A stretch of 64,000 bases of DNA. It comes from Parapristionchus giblindavisi (taxonomy: Eukaryota > Nematoda > Chromadorea > Rhabditida > Diplogasteridae). Position numbers and translations under genes: made by a program. Of this stretch, positions 1 through 10,700 are shown piece after piece. The notes beneath the pieces are model-generated. The model searched no databases and had not been told where the DNA came from. It saw only the letters and a program-made list of their open reading frames with translations. The stretch covers positions 118,501-182,500 of the forward strand of contig CALSFV010000305.1 of the NCBI GenBank assembly GCA_943737045.1, written 5' to 3'. Position 1 is the first letter of the stretch. Every line of letters begins with the position of its first letter.

Positions 1-104
1 GAAAAGAAGGAGAAGGGAGTGAAGATAAGGAAGATAAGCAAATCAGTCAACTATGCAAGCACATCAAACATAACACATTATAAGGTACATATTAAACTAG
101 AAAC

Positions 105-142
<38 letters not shown>

Positions 143-3100
143 GGGAGGGAGAGAGGGAGAGAGAGAGCTACAGCTGCGAATAGACATTGTTGTATTGTGA
201 CTAATAGGTAGTATAACGGTAGACGTGATGGATGCAAAAGGAGGGATGTGATCCATGGAGCGAAGATAGATCAGATTATAAGTATGTTTTTAGATTAGAT
301 TATAAGTATGTTTTTCTAGAATAGAAACATAGATTAGATTATAAGTATGTTTTTCTAGAATAGAAACGAATACAAAACCAATCAAAGACAGATATATAGC
401 TCATTATGAGCAACACAATCTACGTACACCTTGAATATATAATCGTATGCAATTCCTATACAAGGAATCTGTAGCGTACTCATATGGAAAAGGAGAAATA
501 TGTAAAGACAGGAAGAGAGGGAGAGAGAGAGAGATACAGAGAGAGAGAGAGAGGGAGAGGAACAGAAACGGAAGTGTTCATTCGTATTCAGTGTGAGAGC
601 AAGAGAATGAGGGATGAACGAGAGGGATATGAGAGGATAGATGGATAGAGAGGAGGAGGGGAGAATAGAAGAGGAAGAGGAAAAGCGAGAGGATGTATGT
701 ATGTGCAGCACACATACACGCATTGAAATGAGAACAACTAGAGAAAGAGAAGATGATAGAACCTGGTATTTTTTTAGTTGATGAAAGAGAAATATAAAAG
801 GCGATACAACGAAGGAAGATGGATATAACGGGAGAAAGAGTATCACCGAATCTTTAAGTGATCGCTATCACATCCTCTGAAATAGTTATCATGGATAGAG
901 TGAAACTTGGAAATGACTGGTGGATCATCACCATTCGACAGCAAAAAAAATGACAATAGAGGATCGGAAAAAACAATAAATAATAAATACAATAGCTATA
1001 TGCATTATTATTTGCTATCATTTCCGATCCTAATAGTCTTATACATAGAAGAAATGACAGAATAAAGAAAGGAATGGAAGAGTAATGCTCTCCATTCATT
1101 CAAAAGTTGAGAAAAGAGAAATGAACAAAATGCCCTCCTCGTTTTACACACTATCTCGCCTTTTTGGAAAGAACAAATGTGATACAGAGAGGCAGAGATA
1201 AAGATCAAGTGGTGACCTACGTTTCGTCCAAATTCCAAATGCCCCAAATGTGAAAACATTTTGCGCACAGAAATGAAATTATGAGATCAAATAAGGAATC
1301 TCTGCAATGATTCGATCTACCTTTCCAGTTACATACATAGTTACATATTTAGTCAAATTTGGGCATATTGTGGTATCCCGATCAAGTAAAGTGAGCAAAT
1401 GAATGAGTGAGAGAGAAATATACACTACACTACTGGTCCGATAACACGGAGATTGGAATGGAGAGGGGGGGGGGGGGGCAGAGAGAGGGGGAGAGGGGGG
1501 GAGAAAGACGAAGGGGAGAGTAAGAGATGGAGGGAGAGGGAGAAGACATAGAGAAACAAAGAGAGAAAGGGGATGAATGGGATGATCGGTATCTCTACCT
1601 CTACCTCTCTCTCTCCTCCCTCTCCCTCTACCTCTACCCCTCTCTCCCTCTTACTCACTTATTCCACTCCCCCTTCAGCTTGATTCAGAGTGACTCTAAT
1701 GTGACATCCGTATGTTGCGGACGGAGAAATAGGAAGGAAGAGGGAAAGAAAGAGCAAAGGAGATATAGAGAAGCAGAGATGGATAACGAAGTACAATCAT
1801 AGTCGTAGGGGTAGCATAGAAAAAAGCCTAGCTCATGTACCCCAAACCCAAATTCAAGGCTTTATTTATTTATTTGCTTATCCATCCGTTAAAAATGAAT
1901 AATGACGGAAAAAAGGTATGAAAACCTTGTATTTAAGCGTTTGAAGCGCATGCGCCAGGCTTTTTCCTGTTAGTGTATGGAATAGATGAGCATCATCTGT
2001 GAGAGAGACGAGACCAATTAACAATGAACGGGATTATGAATATCGGAGGGGGGATTATGATCTATACCCTGACCCTATAAGAGAATAGGACTATCTACCT
2101 CACATATTGTGTACACTTACACAGTGAAGGAGATTCAAGTCAGGTAGACAGAAACACTCAGCTATTTAGTGCTCGCGGGGCACACCGTCTAAAGGCTCTA
2201 CCCCGTACACCACGGCACAGCGATCTGATCGGCTTATTAGCGAAATTTCCTTTTCGCATATCTCGGGAAATCTGCTAAATTTCAAAAATTGGTGATACAA
2301 TTCCCTAGATCTATTGAATATCTAGCTATGGCCAAAGCACCATCTTCAGAAAAGTTGTCGTTCATGAGTTACAAGATGGGCGACGTTTCCTAATTGCTCA
2401 ATCAGATCGCCGTGCACGGGATTGAGACGGAGTGTAAAAATATCGGAGCATTCCGAACCCTACCTCCGAGGGTATGAAGAAGGAGATGAAGAAGAATGGA
2501 TAGGATAGAGGAATGAGGAGAAAGAGGAGAAGAAAAGAGGAAGGAGCGAACAACATGCCGAATAGAAGAAGAAGGAGAAGAATGTGAAGCTGAAGAGGGA
2601 GGAGATGTCTTGATATAAATGGTTAGAGCCTCGAACATAGACGGAAAGAGAGAGAGAAAAAAGGAGAGGCAGAGGGAGAGAGGAGAGGGAGAGTGTGAGA
2701 AAGAGAGGCAGAGAAGAACTCTACTGACAAAGTTAAGCAACGAAGCAGAAACGAAAACAAAAGAACAAAAAGAAGATGCAATCGAATATTATTGAGGAGT
2801 ATGGAGAAGATTTCAGGGAACGGTATAGGGAGAGAAAGATGTGGGGAGAGGGAGAGATTGAGGAACAGAGAGGGAGGAGAGGGGGGTGGTAAAAGGAAGA
2901 AAATGGGCGAAAAGAGGTCTGGAAAAGTAGAATCCAATCTAGAGGGGAAGAAGAAGAAGAAAAGTTAGAATGGGTGTAAATGGACGGAGAGGAAATGATA
3001 GAATACTGAATGAGAGAGGGAAGGGATATTTAGAGGGATAGGGAGAGGGAGACATAAAAGGGGGGATCCGCTGTATTCTCACAGCAGTAACAACATCGAC

Positions 3101-4463
3101 GCACAACCACACTTCTCGGGAGTGTCTAGTTTCTACATCCGAAAAACGAATGAGAAGTCAGAGAAATTCCATTCAAAAGACGCAGTTTTCGCGCTAAAAA
3201 GTATTAACAAAATCGATATAACCCATTCCCATCAAGTTACATCGTTAGGAGGGGGGGGGGGGGATTTACCTCGTCTCCACGTGCCATCACCTTCTTAATC
3301 TTCTTCTCATCTAATCCTCCTCTTCTTCCTCTCACTCGTTCACTGGGTTCAACTATGTTCCATGTACATCCATTGCCCATAGAAGAAGAGGGAAGAAGGA
3401 CGACGAGGAATGATGGAGATGAAGATGAAGAGAGGAAGAGAAGTGGAGAATTAGATAGAAAGAAAAAGGTAGAGGTAGAGACTAGAGTCTAGAGGTAGAA
3501 TGAATACATCCCCTCTTAGATTCTAGGTCCTAGAAGGTAGAGGTAGAGACTATGCATAGTCCACTGCTCACTTCCACGAATCAAGAGGGACAATATGTCT
3601 CTTCCATTGTCGTCAACAATTACCTACAATTGACTTAACCAAAGTTCCCACAATTAACCTTAACAGAACACGATTGTCAAAGCCCTCGGAGGTCCCATAG
3701 ACGGACTAATCATACGTCTGACGTTCGTCTCTATCTATCCACCCCCCCCCCCTCTCTAAAAAGTTCCAGACTTATACCAAAATAGCCTTGGTCAATTGGA
3801 GCAGAAGAAGAAGTGCCTTCGCCTTACCCTCGAGTACACACAAAGAATAGAATAACATCGACATGAATCTAGAGATCGGTCCGAGAAAGGAGGCGGGGCC
3901 AGAGATCCATATCAATAGTTCTTGCAAGTAGTAATTATGCGCGATACGAGTGTGAAAGGTATAGGTCATATCGGACACGAACCGAAACCATCATGAGGGA
4001 TACCGATTAATTATATCGATTAGGCAATTTGGAATAACTTTAATCATAACTAAAAGAAACAAAACAAAGATTGGTAAAAAATGTTAAAAATTAGCACAAA
4101 ACTAGCAATGCGAGACCACTCGTCGATTTACACGAGTGAGAAGAATAATAACATGAATCAATTTATTACAGAAAATCAATCAATAAAATGAAGAAAAATC
4201 AATAACCTAGCGCGTAATAGGAATTGCTTCAGGTGATGGACTCGATATTTGTGGCACACTGGGGAGGAATTTGGATGAATGAAAGAGGGGAAATGATGAC
4301 TGGATGGACACACTCGTATAAGGGTAACATATAAGAGGAATAGGGAGAGGGGAGAGGGGAAGAATGAGGAGTAGCAAAGGACACAATGAATGAGTATAGC
4401 CTATGCAAATGGTCAGCCAAAGACAATTGAGTCTAGTTATAGCGAAGTGGGGGCATATGGTAG
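1..4463. other. Gene-poor, purine-rich flank
   Basis: I see no convincing gene here. The region is dominated by (GA)n and GGAGAG-type purine tracts (about 108-170, 510-560, 1460-1570, 2640-2900, 3000-3060) and matching pyrimidine tracts. These produce long low-complexity reading frames rich in S/L/P or R/E/G that should not be read as proteins. Homopolymer G runs occur at about 1467-1478 and 3250-3261. Positions 2160-2400 look like non-repetitive sequence of unknown origin. A distant 5' or 3' untranslated region cannot be excluded. Confidence 0.6.
266..368. repeat. Short tandem repeat, about 46-bp unit
   Basis: About two and a half copies of a unit containing AGATTATAAGTATGTTTTT followed by CTAGAATAGAAAC lie head to tail. 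The first copy is shortened. It is a simple local tandem duplication with no coding content. Confidence 0.75.
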
Positions 4464-4471
4464 GATATGAA

Positions 4472-4667
4472 CATACATTGTCATACCCTCGCAGTGCGAG
4501 GATTGATCCACTATATAAGGGCCATTTTAGGCCACTTGATAAAAAAGGAAGCTAAAAATGACGATTTTTAAGCGAAAATAACGAATTTTATGCATCAACC
4601 CATCCTATTTCGAGAATTGACCCACTATATAAAAATAAATAGACGGCGAGGGTACCGAAAATGTATG
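4472..4667 (+). repeat. hAT-like MITE, copy 1
   Basis: Non-autonomous element of 196 bp with terminal inverted repeats of roughly 20 bp (CATACATT..., with TACCCTCGC further in). It is flanked by a perfect 8-bp target-site duplication, GATATGAA, at 4464-4471 and 4668-4675. Two more copies lie in TOP2 introns (54934-55126 and 57440-57632) in the opposite orientation. An 8-bp duplication is typical of hAT-superfamily transposition. No transposase is encoded. Confidence 0.85.
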
Positions 4668-4732
4668 GATATGAATATACTCAATAGTCTACAAAGTACG
4701 GTATGCAATATTCACGAATAAAAATCAATAAA

Positions 4733-7700
4733 CTACGGCTCTTCCTCCTTCATCGTATTAGCCAGAATCGCAGCGAGAGTGGTCGGAGGTCGAGGACGTT
4801 GTTGTACAGCCGCTGAACCGTCCACCAGTCGATTACTGTATGGATTATCGAATGATTACTGTATATTGAACTATCGATTGATTAGGATATTTAAGAATAT
4901 TATCTGACAAGGGAACTACCCCAGCTTGCTTTTTTCAAACTGTATGAAATTTTGCATAGGCATAGCTGAACATGTTATAAGATCAGGTGTGAAATCTAGA
5001 AATTCTGGCACGTAATAGCCGAGCCAGAAAATTGATCCAAAGTTTTGACCCAGGCGCAGTTAAGTTTCACACGCTCTGTGTCAAAACGATTTTACGATTC
5101 ATGGTCTGTTCCCTGAAGGGCAAGAACAAGTGGATCGGTGGTGTAGTGGCGAAGTGTCTTCGGTTACTTGGCAATAGTAGTGGATTCGATGCCGCTATGC
5201 TGCTGCATTTTTTGCATTTTTTTCAGAGATCGATAAATAGTTGATTCTTTGATTTCATGAAATTCATACTTGTTTTCAATTAAACAATTGTCTATTCCCA
5301 ATATGTATTCGATCGATTGATCTACCACAACCTATTTTGTACGGCGATAATCACTTTTTTTTGTCATTCCGTGTCGTTTATTCCCAATGTTTTCTTCCGA
5401 CAGAGTCATTGGTCGACTGATTCAAGTCTTTGGGACCCCTCAGGACACATCGCTGCCAGTCAAAAGTCGCTCAAGAACTAATCAATATTCTTCGGAGTGG
5501 TGAAGAAGGAGAGTTGGACGTTGAATCGGAGTCTGATCTGTTAAGGGATGAAGACGAGGAAGCGGATCCTGACTGGAATGCTGATGATGAAATGTACTTT
5601 GGAAGGGTCAAAGTATCAAAGAAAGAGGTATGTTGATCTTTGATCTTTCGTCTTTTACCTTGTTTTATTCGATTATTTTTTTTCTTTTTTCGAATCATTC
5701 TGGGTCAAAAAGAGAGCGGCGAGCGGCTGAAATCGCTTCTTCTCCCTCGTCTCTCCACCCAGCTTCTAACCCCAAGTGCCAGTGGTGCGGCAGGGGTGAT
5801 CCACCGCTATGGGCTGTCGGCTGCCGTTCATCATCGGCAACATCAACGTTCGCTCACTCTCTACGAGGACTCGCCAGGAAGAATTCGATCGTGCACTGTC
5901 CAAGATCTCCTTCGATGTCGTTTGTCTGACAGAATCTCGAATTGCTGGCCGCGGATCGGTATGTTTACCGCTTTCTTCTTCCACTCTTTACTATAGTGGA
6001 GGCAATCAAGCCCATCATGGTGTTGCCTTTGCCGTGAGAGATAGGCTTTCCAGCTCGATTAAGTTTGCAGGTATAAGTCAAAGGGTTGCAGTACTCCAGT
6101 TATTAACCCTCAAACTGCACTTAATCGTTGTCTATGCACCAACCTCCAATTCGACCGATGTCGATTACGATGAAGTCATCGACACAGTGGAGGAGTCCAT
6201 GCGTGACTGCCCAGCTGGTTACCGAACTTTCGTCATCGGTGACCTGAACGCTCGAGTGAAGAGAGAAGGAGGAGTGGAAGAAATCGTTGGACACTTCACT
6301 TATGCAGACATGAATGATAGAGGAAGAAGAGTTGTTGAATTCTGTACGAGAAATGGAATGAGAATATGGAATACGTGGTTCAAGTTGAGGATGGCTAGAC
6401 GGTGGACTTGGAGGAGCCCAAACGGAATTACGAAACACCAGATTGATTTTATTATTGGGCCAAGATCTGCACCGGTAACAAATTGTCATGTTATCAACCG
6501 CTTCGAATGCGATAGTGATCATAGAATGATTCGTCTCGAGTTGGATGTTGGAGTTAGGAGAAGGTGGATGAAGGAGAGAAGACCAAGGAAAGAGTTCGAT
6601 CGACAAGCTTACAGGAGAAATGCAAATGTATTGAGTGATCTTGCGATACCCATACCTAATGATGCGAATACGGCTTATCAGTCCATTGTCGCCCTCACCG
6701 AGATCACTGCGCTCGACTGTTGGAAGGAAAAGGAGGAAAGGAGGAAAATCTCGCCAAGGACACAGAAGCTTTTGGAAAGGAGGCATCAGCTGAAAGGAGA
6801 CCCTCGTACTGCTCTGGAGTACGTACAGTGTTGTAAAGCGGCCCGCGTGAATTTGATTGAAGATATTCGGAGGAGAAAGGAGGACCAACTGCTGGAGGCC
6901 ATAAGAAAGGGTAGGAGTGTATCCAGATTGACAAAAGAAGAAGGAATGACCAAACGGCGAATGCTCTTCAATGAACCAGTATCGATGATGGCTTCTCAAT
7001 CCTACACAGAACACACGGTGCGGAAATTTTACGAGGATCTCTACAATCCAACCGTGCCATTACCATGTGCCATCCCTTCGTCAGAAGATCCCTTACCACC
7101 ATTCCTGAAGGATGAAATATCACATGCTATCGGAACCCTGAAATCCGGTCATTCCGCTGGTGCAGATGGAGTCAAGCCCGACATGCTTCTCGTCTCTGAG
7201 GCTGCAATAACCCCTCTTATCACTCGGATGCTAAATGGAATCGTCGATGGAGAACATATTCCGCCCGAGTTGCTGACATCAAGAGTAACGCTGCTGCATA
7301 AAGGTGGCGATTCCAACGATATCGGGAATTATCGTCCTATAAGCCTTCTCAGCGTCATCTGCAAAGTAGCGACGAAGGCTGTGTTAAACAGGATTACCAG
7401 TCAACTAGAAGATGCAGAGGACTATAGTCAAGCTGGGTTCCGACCAGGGTATTCTACGATCGATCATATTCACGCAATCCATCAATTGATCGAGAAGACC
7501 ACTGAATACAAGATACCCCTTCATATGGCATTGATCGACTTCAGAAAGGCTTTCGATCGGGTGGAATGGCCAGCTGTTTGGCAATCACTTTCAATCCAAG
7601 GCATCCACTCTTCCCTCATTGAACTTCTGAGGAGATTCTATGAAGGAACGATTACGAAGATACAAGTCAACGAAAGTGCAGTTGAAGTAGACGTACGAAG

Positions 7701-10700
7701 GGGAGTGAAACAAGGAGACACGATTTCTCCGAAGCTGTTCAACTGCGTCTTACGAATGGCACTTGACACAATTGACTGGGAGAACACGGGACTGAATGTA
7801 AATGGAGTTCGGCTCACAAGCTTGGCGTACGCAGATGATATTCTTCTGATTGCAAAGAACCGAATCGACTTGAAAAGAATGCTCCTTAAAGTGATAGATG
7901 CAGTTGCTGGTGTTGGACTCGAAGTTCATCCTGGGAAGACAACGTTGCTGACATCGAGTGCCGCAAACCGAGAACCAATTGAGTTGAATGGAGGATACCG
8001 CTTTGAATATAAACAAGGTGCGAAATATCTCGGCAGCTGGATAAGCTTACCTCTTCAACCCTCTTATGAGATCAAGAGGCGAGTTCAATGTGGATGGCTG
8101 GCATGGAGGAGCATAGGACATCTATTGAAACATCCAACTGTCGACAGAGAGATCAGAAAACGGGCCTTCAACGCATGTATTATGTCAACTGTTCTTTATG
8201 GAAGTGAATGCTGGGTGATGCGGGAATCTGACAAGAATGAACTGAGGGTCGCCCAAAGAAAGATGGAACGTCGTATGATAGGAGTAACTTGGAAGGATCG
8301 ATGGACCAATGACCATGTTCGGAGAGAAACAGGAGTGATGGACTGGGTGGAAGAAGCGACGAAAAGAAAGCTGAACTGGGCCAAAAAGATAAGGACTATG
8401 GATGATAATCGATGGACAAGGAGATTAACAGTTTGGATACCATATGATCGAATATCCAACAGAGGACAAGGAAGACCACTTGAAAGATGGAGGAACGAGA
8501 TTACGAAGAGAATTGGACAACGCTGGTGGAGCCTAACTGATGACGAATGGACACCCTAACGCCTGATCAGCGCAACTATGCGACCCCTGATAAATTATGT
8601 TATGTTATGTTATGTTTCGAATCTCTGTTTTAAACATCGAGTTGATCATTGATCTTTCATATTTGAACTCCAAGTTTCTCCCTATTCATCTACAATATTG
8701 TAATGTTCTGTTCTGTTCTTATTGTAATATCGTAATGTTCTGTTGTGATGATAAATTACATTAAATGTGCTACCACCATGTCCGATCATTATCAAGTTAC
8801 AAACGATAAATACGCAATATGAAATTTAGATTGGTCAAGAGAATACTTTATTATTTAAATTTTACTATTGAATAAACATTTATTTAATTTTTATCGATCT
8901 CTGAAAAAAATGCAAAAAAATGCAGCAGCATAGCGGCATCGAACACACTACTATTGCCAAGTAACCGAAGAAACTGCGCCACTACACCACCGATCCACTT
9001 GTTCTTTACCTTCAGGGAACAGACCATGAATCGTAAAATCGTTTTGACACAGAGCGTGTGAAACTTAACTGCGCCTGGGTCAAAACTTTGGACCAATTTT
9101 CTGGCTCGGCTATTGCGTGCCAGAATTTCTAGATTTCACACCTGATCTTATAACATGTTCAGCTATGCCTATGCAAAATTTCATACAGTTTGAAAAAAGC
9201 AAGCTGGGGTAGTTCCCTTGTGAGACATCTGTAGGTCATGAACGAAACTCACTTTCCCTTTTGTGATCTTTGATCGAAAATCACTAACAATAAATTACGA
9301 GAGAAAACATGAGTCAGATCAAACTACAGACTACAAAGATGATAAGATAACCTACAGTCTAGCCTTGAGCAGTGATGCTCCCTCCGATCGGAGTGAAATA
9401 GGACGAGGAAGAGGAGACATGGGTATGATAGAGAGACGACTGCGGCAGTTGAAGTTGGTCGGAGAAGATGATGGGTATCGTCGCTTAAATGATAATTATA
9501 TTAATAATTACAATAACTAAAATATTTTAAATTGAATAAGCATTCAGTTTCTGTAGATACCAACGCAAGATAGCTCTAACTACGTCTAGACTACAAGAGA
9601 GCTATGCTCGAATAAATCAATAAAATAAAACGATAATCAATAAATGAATAACCTTGGGCACTCCACTCTTTGTGACGCTCTTTTCCCTCATCACTTCACT
9701 ACTCCCTCTATCATTCTTCTCCTCTTCTTCTATCTTTTCTATCTGCTTCCTCGCAATCTCTGCAGCCCTAGCCATTCTACTACTCTGTCGCGTCATAAAG
9801 TTCGAGTCACTACCACCAGAAAAAGTGGACTGGAAATCAATCAATATTGCCACGCCCACTCAATCAATCAATATTACCACGTCCCATGGATCGATATTGG
9901 ACGACCTCTCATCAACTACCGTATCCTCCTCCATCATCTCATCGATTATCTCTTCCTTTATCGTAATACCCTTAGAGGATGTGGATGTGCCCGGATCGCA
10001 TCTGCAACAATGAAAGGGGTTTATGTGGTTAGAATTAATTTAAATTATTTAAATAAATAATTTAAACGTACGTACCTAATGAGCAAAGTCTGCGGTGTTC
10101 CCAGCTTTCGCTTCAACAGAGATGAAGGCACTAATTCATTACTAATTCTTCGTTTCGAAGATCTGGTACGACCTGTCCACTTCGTTATATTCGTCGTCTT
10201 CTCTGTCTTTTCTACCTTAATAATAATAATAATAATAATAAACTTTATTACATAATGAATATTACATATATTTGCAAATATTTATTCGAAATTTTTCTGC
10301 GAAAATCATCACCAAGTAGTGAACATTGAAAATGACTCGTACCTTATCATCATCCTCCTCATCCTCCACTTCTTTCTTTAACACTTTATCTGAATCAATA
10401 GATGAAGATGTCGAAGAAGCATCTGAACAATACTCATACAAAATATTTAAATTAATCAAGTTACTCCAAATTGAGCCCGAGTCATAAACCTGAACTGCAT
10501 TTTTGCAATCAGACACAAATTTTCCGAATGTTGCCAACGTATGCCAAACATGAATAAAAATCAATACCAGTCAATAGATAAATTGATTAATTTCCAACTT
10601 CTTTCCTACCTTTCTTCTCGTCACCATCGAGCTCTTGCGAGTTAAAAGTCGAAGGTGCACTGTAGGTACGGTATTTGATAGGATCTAAAATATCAATTAA

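Larger units (their letters stand above)
4907..9221. mobile_element. Long inverted-repeat element containing an RTE retrotransposon
   Basis: The ends are near-identical inverted arms of about 335-345 bp starting ACAAGGGAACTACCCC (left 4907-5247, right 8880-9221). Each arm contains the same reading-frame shadow and a tRNA-like segment. Between them lie about 460 bp of left-specific sequence, an RTE-type retrotransposon (about 5700-8615) and about 270 bp of right-specific sequence. The whole unit sits in the last intron of the minus-strand gene at 4733-13197. I found no clear target-site duplication. The most likely history is an RTE insertion into a non-autonomous or decayed DNA element; superfamily unknown. 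Confidence 0.75.

Noticed and set aside
382..2937. Ser/Leu-rich and Arg/Glu-rich frames in the first 3 kb
   Set aside because: They are read from GA/CT simple sequence; no conserved domain, no splice support, and frames overlap on both strands.
5032..5244. 70-codon frame in the foldback arms (also at 8884-9096)
   Set aside because: It is conserved only because the arms are near-identical. It contains the tRNA-like segment and is disrupted in the 49-kb copies.
6121..7014. 297-codon frame antisense to the retrotransposon
   Set aside because: It is a shadow of the strongly coding RTE ORF on the opposite strand, and its composition is unlike a protein.
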